Below are positions 32,064-42,263 of a stretch of DNA of 64,000 nt, piece after piece. The DNA comes from Schleiferiaceae bacterium (GTDB taxonomy: Bacteria; Bacteroidota; Bacteroidia; Flavobacteriales; Schleiferiaceae): assembly GCA_018401735.1 (NCBI GenBank), contig JAGYKI010000005.1:62001-126000 (forward strand), given 5' to 3'. The translations under genes were made by a program, and so were the position numbers. Under the pieces are notes generated by a model. That model was not told the origin of the DNA. It did not search any database and saw only the letters and a program-made list of their open reading frames with translations. How positions within the stretch are numbered: the first letter of the stretch is position 1; each line of letters opens with the position of its first letter.

Positions 32064-34372
32064 TAATTGATAATCATAATTTTAGCCACTTCCGTATTGG
32101 CCCCTAAATCGTCGCTAATAAAAGCCAAGTAAATCCCCGAAGCCACGCGTTCGCCGTTAAAACGGTTGCCACTCCAAATGGCTTGCCCACCCTCTGCCAC
32201 GGTTTCAAAAACAATATTGCCTTCCAAATCGGTGATTTTAACCTGTGCATTGGTTACCAAACCGCGAATTAAGATAGGACCCGAGTAGCCAGGCTCCACG
32301 GGATTAGGATAAGCAAAAACATCCGTCATGCGCTCTTCGCCGGCTGTGGCCTGCCCTTGGTAGGACACTATTCCTTGATCAGAACCAAAGTACACCATGC
32401 CCGTTTTATCATCAATTTCAATATCCAAAATAGTATTACTCGCTAAGGGACTGTTTTCTTTGGAGAAACGTAAAAGTTGAACCCTTCCGTTTTCATTGGT
32501 ATAGAAAACACCACTATTTACCGTTCCAAACCACTTTTTATTAGAGCCGTCAATTTCAATATCATTGATGGCCTCCGTTCCTAAAACTCTTTCGCCATTG
32601 CCATCGCCATCCTCATCTATAACAATGATAGAGGCATCATAACTACGATTCGCTTCAAAAATATTTTCAGGACTAAAGAGCACTGCTAAACCCTCGTTCG
32701 TACCGATCCAAATTTCGCCATCCAAATCTTCCGCAAAGGAAAGAACCGTTTCCGAGGGTAGGTTACCAGAACCTTCCGAAGAGCCTAATCTGCGGTTTTC
32801 GGCGGGAATACCGTCTTCTAAACGCACCACTATTAAACCACCATTACGTACCTGTAACCAAACTTGGCTGGAAGTAGTAGCCATAACTTTTAACACATTA
32901 GCACCTGAACCCGAGGCTCCTAAACTATAGCTTTCGATCTTTCCATCAGGACGAATTACGCCTAAAGGCTTTTCGGTTAAAGAATTACTGAACCAAATAT
33001 TACCGTTTTGATCCATGTCCATATCGGCCACACGATGATTACCCTGGCCTTGAATAGAAGGTAACACACCATTAGTGCTAGCCTCGTTAATTAAGCGCTC
33101 AACGCGAACTTCCTCACCTGAAATGAAAAGCTCCAAAATTCCCGTTCCGTAAGCAGAAGCATAAAATATATTGGCCTCGGTAGGATGCGGAATTATTTCC
33201 ACAATATCCTTATAGCCCTCAAATTCACCTGAACGATAATTAGTCCACTCTAGATCAAGTAGTCGAAAAAAACCTTCTGAATTAAACTGCGGTGTTCCAA
33301 CCGCATCAATACCACCCGGACAAACCAAAAGTCCAAAATCACTTTGCTGCATGCGCATTACGTTTTTGGTACGCGGACTATTGGGCACCAAGGGAAAAGG
33401 AAAAATTTGAAAGACTTGATATATTCCCGCAGCCGCATCCGCGATCCAAAAATTTTCAGGATTGGTACCCATCACCGCTGCAACCGGACTAAAAGCACTA
33501 TCACCCACCGTTATCGCGTTCCAGTTTTTTACAAATTGAAAATTCGCATCATAGGCGCGAGCACTAAAATTATTTACCACTACCAAGGTCCCCTTCGATT
33601 CGCGTAGGGCGCGGTTATCGGCAATTTCATTGGCATCGAAATGCAACCACTGCCCGTTTTCACGATAATAAATTGAATCCCTATTCGTCGCGATATTGCG
33701 ATTTACAAAAAGGCGGTTATCAAAATAACAGATAAGATTGACCGAGCGTCCCATTTGAGGATCTTTCTTCCAATTGGCAAAGAAAAATTTTGCCGAGTTA
33801 AGGGGAGCTTTGTACAATCCATTGGGTGTTGCCGCATAAAGCGTATCGCCATCATCGCTAATCTGATTAACCCCTAAAGTAGTACCATTAGGGCCAATAA
33901 TATAGGTTTCACGTACTAAGCCCGAGGGTATTTCATAAGCTAAGATGCCAAAATTGGTGGCAATAAAAGCGACACTGTCTAAGATGTGGATATGGTTAAT
34001 GCGTTTTAACCCACTGTAATTGCTACTTAACCGTAAATCGGGAAAAGTTGTTACCTCTCCATCGCGGTAAATATCCAAGTTTCCATTTTCATAACCGATT
34101 AAAAGTTCATCCGTCCTCTCGCTGTAAGCGATACAAGTTAAGCCCACATCACTTAATCCATTTACCTTCGAAACCCGATTAATCGCCCGATCGCTAAGAT
34201 TATAAGTGTATAATCCTTGCTCGGAAGCCACATAGGTTATTCCGTTTTCCTCTACAATGTCCACCGAGTTCGCATAAGGTAAGTGGTCCACCCACACTCC
34301 TAAGTTATTCGATATCTGCGATTTAGATACAAAAGGGAGAAAAAATAAAATTAACCAATAGCATTTATTCAT
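32063..34372 (-). CDS. porZ: PorZ-like T9SS protein, two beta-propellers and C-terminal domain
   Basis: A 769-residue protein. The start was placed at the ATG at 34372, which gives a clean signal peptide (MNKCYWLILFFLPFVSKSQ). The body consists of propeller-type repeats (GITYVASEQGLYTYNLSD; GVNQISDDGDTLYAATPNGLY; DGEIWIGTNEGLAVLF). The last 85 residues resemble a T9SS C-terminal domain (DVFAYPNPVEPGYSGPILIRG ... IYLAFISDD). PorZ sits on the cell surface in the T9SS attachment complex, and in Bacteroidota its gene commonly adjoins recO, as here. Confidence 0.85.
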   Translation of the reverse strand: MNKCYWLILFFLPFVSKSQISNNLGVWVDHLPYANSVDIVEENGITYVASEQGLYTYNLSDRAINRVSKVNGLSDVGLTCIAYSERTDELLIGYENGNLDIYRDGEVTTFPDLRLSSNYSGLKRINHIHILDSVAFIATNFGILAYEIPSGLVRETYIIGPNGTTLGVNQISDDGDTLYAATPNGLYKAPLNSAKFFFANWKKDPQMGRSVNLICYFDNRLFVNRNIATNRDSIYYRENGQWLHFDANEIADNRALRESKGTLVVVNNFSARAYDANFQFVKNWNAITVGDSAFSPVAAVMGTNPENFWIADAAAGIYQVFQIFPFPLVPNSPRTKNVMRMQQSDFGLLVCPGGIDAVGTPQFNSEGFFRLLDLEWTNYRSGEFEGYKDIVEIIPHPTEANIFYASAYGTGILELFISGEEVRVERLINEASTNGVLPSIQGQGNHRVADMDMDQNGNIWFSNSLTEKPLGVIRPDGKIESYSLGASGSGANVLKVMATTSSQVWLQVRNGGLIVVRLEDGIPAENRRLGSSEGSGNLPSETVLSFAEDLDGEIWIGTNEGLAVLFSPENIFEANRSYDASIIVIDEDGDGNGERVLGTEAINDIEIDGSNKKWFGTVNSGVFYTNENGRVQLLRFSKENSPLASNTILDIEIDDKTGMVYFGSDQGIVSYQGQATAGEERMTDVFAYPNPVEPGYSGPILIRGLVTNAQVKITDLEGNIVFETVAEGGQAIWSGNRFNGERVASGIYLAFISDDLGANTEVAKIMIIN

Positions 34373-34457
34373 CGTAACAGAGCTTCTTGCGTATGTGAAC
34401 GCTAAAATTAGCCAAAAATGATAGGCGGGAATAGATTTTACCATAGTTACGAAATCC

Positions 34458-34465
34458 TATATTTG
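34458..34465 (+). promoter_or_regulatory. -7 box TATATTTG for the ricT-gldH-PBP1A operon
   Basis: An exact TAnnTTTG, 46 bp before the ricT ATG. A TTTT sequence at 34436-34439 lies 18 bp upstream at roughly the -33 position. Confidence 0.55.
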
Positions 34466-34511
34466 CGAGATAGCACAAATTTTATTTTAATGCACACAAA
34501 ATATAGATTGA

Positions 34512-35873
34512 ATGGGTTGTGGAAGTTGTAGTAGCAGTGGCATTCCCAAAGGTTGTAAAAGTAACGGCGCTTGTGGCGTAGACGGTTGCGAGAAACTTAC
34601 AGTTTTTGATTGGCTTAGTGATATGGAGTTACCTAGTTCGGTAAATCCTTTTGATTGTATAGAAGTTCGTTTTAAAAATGGTCGTAAAGAGTATTTTAAA
34701 AACGTTAATAATCTCAAGCTTTATATGGGCGACGTGGTGGCCGTAGAGGGTTCACCTGGTCATGACATAGGCGCGGTTTCCCTTACGGGAGAATTGGTTC
34801 GCCTACAAATGAAGAAGAAACGTCTCAATGTAGAATCACCTGAGGTTAGAAAACTTTACCGCAAGTCTAATCAGCGCGACATCGACCTTTGGCGCATTGC
34901 CCAAGAACGCGAGCATGCCAGTATGGTGCGCAGCCGCGAAATAGTGAAAGAATTAAACTTAGATATGAAGCTAAGCGATGTAGAGTACCAAGGTGATAAT
35001 GCCAAGGCTACTTTTTACTATATCGCGGAAGATCGCGTGGATTTTCGTGAGCTCATAAAACGCTTTGCTTCTGAGTTTAAAGTACGCGTGGAAATGCGTC
35101 AGATTGGTTCACGCCAAGAAGCGGGTAAAATTGGAGGTATTGGCTCTTGCGGCCGCGAATTGTGCTGTAGCACTTGGCTCACCGATTTCCGTTCGGTTAA
35201 TACGGCCGCGGCACGTTACCAACAATTGTCGCTTAATCCTACGAAACTAGCGGGACAATGCGGTAAATTAAAATGCTGCCTTAATTACGAGCTCGACACT
35301 TACTTAGATGCTCTTAAAAAATTTCCGGATACCAGTAAAAACCTGCAGACGAAAGCAGGCGATGCGTATTTCATGAAAATGGATATTTTTAAAGAAGTTC
35401 TTTGGTATGCTAATCCTACGCCAGGAAATAACGAGTGGCTTGCCATTAAACTTGCTGATGTAAACGCCATTATAGCAATGAATGAAAAGGGTGAAAAACC
35501 CGATTCACTTGATAATTTTAATGTTAATACGGTTCAAACAGAAGAAAAAAGCTACGAAAACGTGGTAGGACAAGATGAACTTACCCGCTTCGATAATAAA
35601 AGTCAAAAAGGTCGCAATAACCGCAACAGCAATAACCGTAAACGCAATAGCAACCCGAGCAGAGGATCTAACAATAGAGCGAACCCTACGGCTAGAAACG
35701 CGAAGGATCTCGATGCGAAAACGGCCCCAAAAGCTAGCCCTAAACCAGCCAATAAGCCTGAGGCTAAAGTAAACCCCGAAGCAAAAGCCGAAAATGCTGA
35801 AAATGGTCAGCCAAAAAGACGACCCAACCGCAGACGTTACAAACCTAAAAACAAAGGCAATCAAGGTGAATAA
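34512..35873 (+). CDS. ricT: RicT/PSP1-domain iron-sulfur protein with disordered basic tail
   Basis: A 453-residue protein. The N-terminus is Cys-rich (CGSCSSSGIPKGC, then CGVDGC). The PSP1 core follows, with GSRQEAGKIGGIGSCGREL, CCSTWL and CGKLKCCLNYEL, the Cys set that holds iron-sulfur clusters in RicT (YaaT). In Bacillus, RicT with RicA/RicF supports RNase Y and phosphorelay functions. Residues about 350-453 form a low-complexity tail rich in Asn, Arg, Lys and Pro, likely disordered and possibly RNA-binding. gldH starts 1 bp after the stop. Confidence 0.88.
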   Translation: MGCGSCSSSGIPKGCKSNGACGVDGCEKLTVFDWLSDMELPSSVNPFDCIEVRFKNGRKEYFKNVNNLKLYMGDVVAVEGSPGHDIGAVSLTGELVRLQMKKKRLNVESPEVRKLYRKSNQRDIDLWRIAQEREHASMVRSREIVKELNLDMKLSDVEYQGDNAKATFYYIAEDRVDFRELIKRFASEFKVRVEMRQIGSRQEAGKIGGIGSCGRELCCSTWLTDFRSVNTAAARYQQLSLNPTKLAGQCGKLKCCLNYELDTYLDALKKFPDTSKNLQTKAGDAYFMKMDIFKEVLWYANPTPGNNEWLAIKLADVNAIIAMNEKGEKPDSLDNFNVNTVQTEEKSYENVVGQDELTRFDNKSQKGRNNRNSNNRKRNSNPSRGSNNRANPTARNAKDLDAKTAPKASPKPANKPEAKVNPEAKAENAENGQPKRRPNRRRYKPKNKGNQGE

Positions 35874-35874
35874 A

Positions 35875-36375
35875 ATGTTTAGGTATACCTCAGTAGCGCC
35901 TCTCTTAGTAATTATTGCAGCTGCTTTTAATTTAAGCAGCTGCGATGAACGCCCCTATTTTGAAGAATATTTAAAGGTAAACAAGAGCGGTTGGATAGCC
36001 GATAGCAGTGCCCGTTTTCAAGTAGAAATTGACGACACGAGCAGCGCTTACGCTTTAGTTTTTAACCTACGCGCTAACGACAATTACCCTTACAGCAACC
36101 TTTACCTTTTCCGCAAAATCCTTTCGGAAGAAAGTACCGAATACGCCGATACGGCCCAATTATTTTTAGCCGATGCCTATGGGCGTTGGTTGGGAGATGG
36201 CATTGGTGAGCTTAAAACCTTTCAACGCGCTTATCGCCGCGAACCTTTAAGCTTTCGCAAGAAGGGTATTTACACATTCGAGTTCAGTCAGGCCATGCGC
36301 ACTGACGCTTTAACTGGCGTAGAAGAGGTTGGTTTAACCATATATAAAATTGAAGATGGCAAAGACAACAAATAG
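35875..36375 (+). CDS. gldH: Gliding motility lipoprotein GldH
   Basis: A 166-residue lipoprotein with lipobox LSSC (about residues 20-23), followed by DERPYFEEYLKVNKSGW, a typical GldH opening. The end reads GIYTFEFSQAMRTDALTGVEEVGLTIYKIE. GldH is needed for gliding in Flavobacterium and is widely kept in T9SS-bearing Bacteroidota even without motility. The start at 35875 was preferred over an upstream in-frame ATG because it gives the signal peptide. The gene overlaps PBP1A by 20 nt. Confidence 0.88.
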   Translation: MFRYTSVAPLLVIIAAAFNLSSCDERPYFEEYLKVNKSGWIADSSARFQVEIDDTSSAYALVFNLRANDNYPYSNLYLFRKILSEESTEYADTAQLFLADAYGRWLGDGIGELKTFQRAYRREPLSFRKKGIYTFEFSQAMRTDALTGVEEVGLTIYKIEDGKDNK

Positions 36376-38677
36376 CCCCAAAAAAAACGACTATCGCCGC
36401 TATGTAAAACTATTTTGGTGGCTCATTTTTATCGGTGTTTTTAGCCTTGCTTTACTTATCGGGATTACCGCTTTGGGCGGTTTTGGTCCTCTGCCCACTT
36501 TCGATGAAATTGAAAACCCCAAAAGCAACTTAGCCACCCAAATTATAAGTTCTGATGGTGAATTACTTGGTAAGTTTTACCATGATAACCGCACCCACGT
36601 TGATTATGAGCAGCTTTCTCCTCACCTGGTGAATGCCTTAGTAGCTACTGAAGATGAACGCTATTACGATCATTCCGGCATAGACTTCGAAGCCTTAGCG
36701 CGGGCAGTGATAAAATTAGGTTCGGCCGGAGGGGGAAGTACCATTACCCAGCAGTTGGCCAAACAACTCTTCTCAGAAGATCCTAAAAATATTATCGACC
36801 GTATCCGTCAAAAACTGAAAGAGTGGATTATCGCCGTTCAGCTGGAAAGGCAATACACCAAGCAAGAAATTATTGCCATGTATTTTAATCAGCTCGACTT
36901 CATTTACAATGCGGTTGGAGTGCAATCGGCGGCAGCCATCTATTTCAATAGCAGCACGGATAGCCTCACGCTAGAACAAGCAGCGGTAATTGTAGGAATG
37001 GCTAAAAACCCCTCCCTCTATAACCCCAAGCGCAAACCCGAATTAATGCAAGAGCGTCGCAATGTGGTCTATCGGCAAATGATTCGCAATAATATGCTTA
37101 CGCAAGAAGCCTATGATACTTTAAAAGATCGTCCTATTGTTTTAGATTTTCAAAGGCAACGTCACTTCGACGGGCAAGCCCCTTATTTTCGTGAATACCT
37201 AAGGCAATACATGGCCGATTGGATTAAAGAAAACCCGAAAGCAGATGGTAGTTCTTATAACCTCTATACCGATGGTCTTAAAATATACACAACGCTAGAC
37301 TCACGCATGCAAGCTTACGCTGAAGAAGCGGTAAATGAGCATATGAGTAATCTACAACGCGTGTTTTTTAAGATGGAAAAAGGACGGAAAACAGCGCCCT
37401 TCCATTCTGTGACCGAAAGTCAAATTGACAATATTCTTAAGCAAGCCATGCGCCGCAGTCCGCGCTACCGTGGCTTAAAAAAGAAAGGTATGTCGAACGA
37501 TAGTATTGATATCGTTTTTAATACCCCGCGTCAAATGAGCGTATTCTCTTACCAAGGAGATATTGATACCCTTATGACTCCCCTCGACTCAATTCGTTAT
37601 TACAAACACTTCTACCGAAGTGGACTACTTTCGGTTGAACCGCAAACAGGTTTTATTAAAGCCTGGGTGGGTGGTATCGATTTTAGCCACTTTAAATACG
37701 ACCACGTAATTCAAGGAAAAAGACAAGCAGGCTCACTTTTCAAGCCCTTTGTTTACGCAACCGCCATTAAACAAAAAGGCTACTCTCCTTGCTTTGAAGT
37801 TCCTAATGTGCGCACTTGCATCGAGCGGGGTAAGTTTAACTTATTAAAAGATTGGTGTCCGGAAAACTCGGACCATAAATACGGCGGTGTTTATACCTTA
37901 AAATATGCACTTGCCCACAGTGTAAATAGTGTCACCACCTATTTAATGAAGCAGGTCGGTCCCGAGCCCGTTATTCGTCTGCTCCACGAAATGGGAGTGA
38001 AAGATGAAATTGATCCTCAGCCTTCCATCGCTTTAGGCACGGTAGATTTATCGGTATACGATATGGTGGGCACCTACACCACCTTTGCGAACAAAGGAGT
38101 GTATACCGAACCGATTTTTATTACCCGCATAGAAGATAAAAATGGGGTGATCCTTCAAGAAATTAGTCCCAAAACCAATGAAGTAATGAGCGCCCAAGAT
38201 GCTTATGTAGTAACAGACCTTTTAAAGGGAGTTACCCTGGGTGGAACAGGGGCTCGCTTGCGTTCCGCTTGGGGAACCTATACCAATGATGTAGTAACGG
38301 GCTTTCCTTATGCCTTCACTAATCCTATTGCAGGAAAAACAGGTACTACGCAAAACAATGCCGATGGCTGGTTTATGGGTATGGTTCCCAATTTAATTAC
38401 CGGGGTTTGGGGCGGCTGCGAAGATCGTTCGGCCCATTTCGGCGGCACCTATTACGGACAAGGAGCTACGGTCTCCCTACCCGTATGGGCCCTTTTCATG
38501 CGTAAATGCTATTCCAATCCCGACCTTGGCATAAGCAAAGGTGATTTTGAAAAACCCGTGGAACCGCTTACTATTGAACTTAATTGTGCGGCCTATAAAG
38601 CGTCGCAGGGGCAAAGTTTCAGTAACGATACCACTGGCCTTCGCAATAATGTTGATCCCCAATTTGATATCGATTAA
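36356..38677 (+). CDS. Penicillin-binding protein 1A, bifunctional transglycosylase/transpeptidase
   Basis: A 773-residue class A PBP. A membrane anchor lies at about residues 22-44. The GT51 domain shows [12 protein letters not shown] (catalytic Glu) and [15 protein letters not shown]. The transpeptidase domain shows SLFK (nucleophile Ser, in [13 protein letters not shown]), SVN ([10 protein letters not shown]) and KTGT ([15 protein letters not shown]). It polymerises and crosslinks peptidoglycan in the periplasm. The ATG at 36356 was chosen over a TTG two codons earlier. The adjoining ricT and gldH genes follow the conserved flavobacterial order. Confidence 0.92.
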   Translation: MAKTTNSPKKNDYRRYVKLFWWLIFIGVFSLALLIGITALGGFGPLPTFDEIENPKSNLATQIISSDGELLGKFYHDNRTHVDYEQLSPHLVNALVATEDERYYDHSGIDFEALARAVIKLGSAGGGSTITQQLAKQLFSEDPKNIIDRIRQKLKEWIIAVQLERQYTKQEIIAMYFNQLDFIYNAVGVQSAAAIYFNSSTDSLTLEQAAVIVGMAKNPSLYNPKRKPELMQERRNVVYRQMIRNNMLTQEAYDTLKDRPIVLDFQRQRHFDGQAPYFREYLRQYMADWIKENPKADGSSYNLYTDGLKIYTTLDSRMQAYAEEAVNEHMSNLQRVFFKMEKGRKTAPFHSVTESQIDNILKQAMRRSPRYRGLKKKGMSNDSIDIVFNTPRQMSVFSYQGDIDTLMTPLDSIRYYKHFYRSGLLSVEPQTGFIKAWVGGIDFSHFKYDHVIQGKRQAGSLFKPFVYATAIKQKGYSPCFEVPNVRTCIERGKFNLLKDWCPENSDHKYGGVYTLKYALAHSVNSVTTYLMKQVGPEPVIRLLHEMGVKDEIDPQPSIALGTVDLSVYDMVGTYTTFANKGVYTEPIFITRIEDKNGVILQEISPKTNEVMSAQDAYVVTDLLKGVTLGGTGARLRSAWGTYTNDVVTGFPYAFTNPIAGKTGTTQNNADGWFMGMVPNLITGVWGGCEDRSAHFGGTYYGQGATVSLPVWALFMRKCYSNPDLGISKGDFEKPVEPLTIELNCAAYKASQGQSFSNDTTGLRNNVDPQFDID

Positions 38678-38679
38678 AA

Positions 38680-39375
38680 ATGATACGAAAAGTTGTAAAA
38701 AATGCCGAAGAGGCAGTACAAGGATTAAAAGATAATATGACCCTAATGCTGGGTGGTTTTGGCTTGAGTGGCATTCCCGAAAATTCCATTTTAGCCATTC
38801 GCAGCAACGGCGCCAAAAACTTAACCTGTATTAGTAATAATGCCGGTGTGGATGATTTTGGCTTAGGTTTACTCCTCCAAACTCGTCAAATTAAAAAGAT
38901 GATTAGCTCCTACGTAGGGGAAAATGATCTCTTTGAAAAACTAATGCTGAGTGGCGAATTAGAGGTAGATCTCATTCCCCAAGGAACCCTAGCCGAAAGA
39001 TGTCGCGCCGCCGGTGCCGGTATTCCCGCCTTTTTCACCCCCGCTGGTTATGGAACTGAAGTGGCAGAAGGCAAAGAAGTGCGTTATTTTAACGATAAGC
39101 CTCATATTCTAGAGCATGCCTTCGAAGCAGACTTTGCCTTTGTAAAAGCATGGAAAGGTGACGAAGCAGGGAATCTTATTTTTAAAGGAACCGCTCGAAA
39201 TTTTAATCCTCTCATGGCCATGGCCGGTAAAATTACCGTTGCAGAAGTAGAAGAACTTGTTCCTGCTGGAGAACTGGATCCTAATTTTATTCATACCCCA
39301 GGTATTTTTGTGCAACGTATTTTTCAAGGGGTGAACTACGAAAAGCGCATTGAGAAACGTACCGTAAGATCTTAA
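38680..39375 (+). CDS. scoA: 3-oxoacid CoA-transferase subunit A
   Basis: A 231-residue alpha subunit. [15 protein letters not shown] near the N-terminus is the CoA-binding loop, followed by [15 protein letters not shown]. The end [14 protein letters not shown] is typical. With subunit B it transfers CoA between succinyl-CoA and acetoacetate, for ketone-body and branched-chain or lipid catabolism. It starts 2 bp after PBP1A, yet is functionally unrelated to it. Confidence 0.9.
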   Translation: MIRKVVKNAEEAVQGLKDNMTLMLGGFGLSGIPENSILAIRSNGAKNLTCISNNAGVDDFGLGLLLQTRQIKKMISSYVGENDLFEKLMLSGELEVDLIPQGTLAERCRAAGAGIPAFFTPAGYGTEVAEGKEVRYFNDKPHILEHAFEADFAFVKAWKGDEAGNLIFKGTARNFNPLMAMAGKITVAEVEELVPAGELDPNFIHTPGIFVQRIFQGVNYEKRIEKRTVRS

Positions 39376-39441
39376 GAAACACTTTTACAAAGCCTCATCT
39401 ACGGAAGTGATAAAAAGGCCGAACTAAATAAAAATTTAAGC

Positions 39442-40098
39442 ATGTTAGATAAAAACGGAATTGCACAACGCATCGCACAAGAATTAGAAGATGGATATTA
39501 TGTAAACCTTGGCATAGGCATTCCTACCTTGGTAGCTAATTATGTGCCCGATGGAATTTCGGTTGAATTTCAAAGTGAAAACGGTATTCTCGGCATGGGC
39601 CCATTCCCTACCGAAGATCAAGTAGATGCCGATTTAATTAATGCCGGTAAACAAACCATTACAGCATTACCGGGTGCAAGCTTTTTTGATTCAGCCATGA
39701 GCTTCGGGATGATTAGAGGCCAGCATGTGCAAATGACCGTTCTGGGCGCAATGGAGCTTTCGCAAGATGGCGATATTGCCAATTGGAAAATTCCTGGTAA
39801 AATGGTTAAAGGCATGGGAGGAGCGATGGATTTAGTTGCTTCCGCAGAAAACATTATCGTCGCGATGATGCATACCAATAAAGCGGGCGAATCGAAACTC
39901 TTGGAAAAATGCAGCTTGCCTTTAACTGGCGTAAGATGTGTTAGAAAAGTAGTTACCAATTTAGGGGTTTTAGACATTAAGGATGGTGCTTTCCATTTGC
40001 GTGAATTAGCCCCAGGTATAAGTGTAGATGAAATTAAAAATGCCACTGCGGGTAAGCTTATTGTAGATGGCGATATTCCCACCATGAAATTGGCTTAA
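39442..40098 (+). CDS. scoB: 3-oxoacid CoA-transferase subunit B
   Basis: A 218-residue beta subunit. It opens RIAQELEDGYYVNLGIGIP and carries the catalytic glutamate motif VEFQSENGILGMGP (about residues 46-59). KGMGGAMDLVASA and LPLTGVRCVRKVVTNLGV are family features. It lies 66 bp after subunit A; the gap has no visible signal. It overlaps the following membrane protein gene by one base. Confidence 0.92.
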   Translation: MLDKNGIAQRIAQELEDGYYVNLGIGIPTLVANYVPDGISVEFQSENGILGMGPFPTEDQVDADLINAGKQTITALPGASFFDSAMSFGMIRGQHVQMTVLGAMELSQDGDIANWKIPGKMVKGMGGAMDLVASAENIIVAMMHTNKAGESKLLEKCSLPLTGVRCVRKVVTNLGVLDIKDGAFHLRELAPGISVDEIKNATAGKLIVDGDIPTMKLA

Positions 40099-41435
40099 TG
40101 CAGAAATTTCTCAAAGCGAATAATTTCTATTGGTTACTAGTAGTTGTCTGTGTTTTCGTTTTCAGTCTGTCTCGTTTTTGGGATAAAAAACCGATTATTG
40201 ACTGGGACATGACGCTTTATTACAGCTATTTGCCGGCCCTTTTTATTTATGATGACTTGAAATTTGAGCAGCCTACCGCTGAATGGGGCAAGCGTCATTT
40301 TTATATGAATAACGACGCCAAGGGTAATCGCTATGTAAAAATGACGGGAGGCTTGGCCATAATGTACAGCCCCTTTTTCGCGCTTGGACATCTTTACGCG
40401 AGTCTCAACAATGCGTACCCAGCCGATGGCTTTTCTATACCCTATCGCTTCGCCTTACTTGCTTCCTCCTTGTTTTTTGCGCTTTGGGGACTTTATGTTT
40501 TGCGGCAGGTTTTACAACGATTTTTCTCCCCTTGGGTAGCCAATCTTAGCGTAGTATTAATCTACATTGGCAGCAATATGCCGCATTACAGTTTTGTAGA
40601 GCCCATGAGCCATGTTTATAATTTCTTCTTAGTTTCAGCTATACTATATCTCAGCCTTAAGTTTTGTGATAAACCCAGTTTTAAGCTAGCCATTCCTATT
40701 GGGGCCTTAGCGGGCTTAATGATTTTAATTAGACCCACCAATGTTCTGGTTTTACTCTTCCCGGTCATTTATCTCGCATCTAGCGGAAGCTTGAAAGGGA
40801 CAGCCGCATGGTTAAAATATGGCATTGTAGCAGCCTTATTTGCTTTTCTCGCGGTGAGTCCTCAGATGTTTTACTGGCACTACATGACGGGTAATTGGAT
40901 TATTTACTCTTATAATGATGAACATTTCTTTTTCCTCAATCCACATATTTGGGACGGACTTTTCAGCTATCGCAAGGGTTGGTTTGTTTACAGTCCGCTT
41001 TTAATATTTGCGGCGCTCGGTTTTATTGCCTTGTTTAAAAAATCGAAGCTCCTTTTTAGCAGTAGTTTAATTGTTCTGGCCTTGGGGCTATGGGTAAACC
41101 TTAGCTGGTGGTGCTGGTGGTATGGCGGTGGATTCGGCGCACGGTCATTGATTGATTTTTTACCTTTTATGGCTTTAGGACTGGCGGCATTTTTACAATG
41201 GTTAAGTACTCAAAAGAAATTAGTTAAAGCACCTTTGATCTTAGTTATCAGCTTTGTAAGTATCTGGTCGATTTTTATGAATAAGCAGTATAAGAGTAGC
41301 ATTATTCATTACGATAGCATGAGCAAAGAGCTTTTTTGGAAACAGTTTTTCAAAGATCACTTTGTAAAAGACTACGAAAGCTATTTAGAGCACCCGGATT
41401 ATGACGCAGCAAAAAAGGGGAAAGAAGATTATTAA
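40098..41435 (+). CDS. Multi-pass membrane protein, GT-C glycosyltransferase-like
   Basis: A 445-residue protein with about ten membrane segments. The first periplasmic loop carries an acidic motif (IIDWDMTLYYSYLPALF), as in GT-C mannosyl/arabinosyl-type transferases that use polyprenyl-phosphate sugars. Later loops hold aromatic clusters (WWCWWYGGGFGARSLIDF). No close family is recognised. It shares the A of TAATG with scoB, so it is probably co-transcribed, although a functional link with CoA transfer is not apparent. Confidence 0.6.
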   Translation: MQKFLKANNFYWLLVVVCVFVFSLSRFWDKKPIIDWDMTLYYSYLPALFIYDDLKFEQPTAEWGKRHFYMNNDAKGNRYVKMTGGLAIMYSPFFALGHLYASLNNAYPADGFSIPYRFALLASSLFFALWGLYVLRQVLQRFFSPWVANLSVVLIYIGSNMPHYSFVEPMSHVYNFFLVSAILYLSLKFCDKPSFKLAIPIGALAGLMILIRPTNVLVLLFPVIYLASSGSLKGTAAWLKYGIVAALFAFLAVSPQMFYWHYMTGNWIIYSYNDEHFFFLNPHIWDGLFSYRKGWFVYSPLLIFAALGFIALFKKSKLLFSSSLIVLALGLWVNLSWWCWWYGGGFGARSLIDFLPFMALGLAAFLQWLSTQKKLVKAPLILVISFVSIWSIFMNKQYKSSIIHYDSMSKELFWKQFFKDHFVKDYESYLEHPDYDAAKKGKEDY

Positions 41436-41441
41436 TAATCT

Positions 41442-41984
41442 TTAACCCGCTTCTTGGTAGGCTTGTACTAACCAGCTTTTCAGTTCCTCATCCACCTCAT
41501 TTAAGTCACTAAGCTGAACGCGATGCGTACACATTGTGCCAAAAGGACCAGAATTTTGCAAGCGGTCGCCAATCTCCTTATCGTTAAACTTCAGCCCTAA
41601 GTCTATGCGGGTTTTTGTGGAGGGTTTTATGAGGGCAAATTGACGTTTGCGAATGATGCTAACGCTGGTCTTTTTGGGGCTGACTTTTACCTCCTCACCA
41701 AATTTTGTCATCATAGAAACTAAGGCCTTATAAATCGGAAGAAGCGATTCTTTGCCCTTATATTGCGCGCTTAGCAGATCTTCCGGATGTTCCTGCGCAT
41801 CTTGCGAAAGCTTAACAATGGTATTGGCAAAACCGTGACTAACACCAAATTCCTTTTTTAGAAAGTTTAGGGCTTCGCCGTGTTTGGCAAATGACTTCTC
41901 TTTCAATATCACTTTCCATTGTTCGAGTGACTTGCCCGTTTTCTCAGGCATATTGTTAATCATGGTTTGTAAGGCTGGCTCCAT
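41442..41984 (-). CDS. DUF4287/DUF5655 domain protein
   Basis: A 180-residue protein. Residues about 12-70 resemble DUF4287 (KTGKSLEQWKVILKEKSFAKHGEALNFL, here split: KTGKSLEQWKVIL then KHGEALNFLKKEFGVSHGFAN). Residues about 80-178 resemble DUF5655 (SVSIIRKRQFALIKPSTKTRIDLGL), a small domain that in other proteins accompanies DNA-binding or transport modules. The function is unknown. ATGs at codons 8 and 12 are alternative starts. It is convergent with the GT-C-like gene. Confidence 0.7.
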   Translation of the reverse strand: MEPALQTMINNMPEKTGKSLEQWKVILKEKSFAKHGEALNFLKKEFGVSHGFANTIVKLSQDAQEHPEDLLSAQYKGKESLLPIYKALVSMMTKFGEEVKVSPKKTSVSIIRKRQFALIKPSTKTRIDLGLKFNDKEIGDRLQNSGPFGTMCTHRVQLSDLNEVDEELKSWLVQAYQEAG

Positions 41985-42156
41985 ACTATCAATTTAGTAT
42001 ATTATAGAAAGTAGGATTTATTCAATAATGCAAATTCAGTCTACTTCTTGTTTTATAACTCTCTTGTAGGCGCAAACACAAAGCGAAACATATTGTATCA
42101 TTGTCTTACGCGCTAGAGATAATAGGAGCCTCCTTTAAAGCTACTTTTGCCTCTAA

Positions 42157-42262
42157 ATTAACGCGAGTTTGGCGACAACTTAGAGCCTTAGATTTTCAAT
42201 AAAAAGAAAAGACAAGGCTGTAATCTATAGCAGGCTGCGAAGCAAATTGAGACGCAAGAAAT
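42157..42262. repeat. Second copy of the dispersed repeat (one arm)
   Basis: The order of blocks matches the left arm at 6147-6246: TTAACGCGAGTT (compare TTAACGTGAGTT), GAGCCTTAGATTTTCAA (compare TAGCCTCAGATTTTCAA), AAAGACA, then TAGCAGGCTGCGAAGCAAAT (compare TAGCGGGCTACAGCAAAT). Only one arm is seen, and it ends at the stop codon of the ABC ATPase gene. Confidence 0.55.
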
Positions 42263-42263
42263 C

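Noticed and set aside
41983..42000. ATACTA...TAGTAT inverted repeat at the DUF4287 gene start
   Set aside because: The arms are only 6 bp and the DNA is very AT-rich, so chance is likely; no regulator is adjacent.
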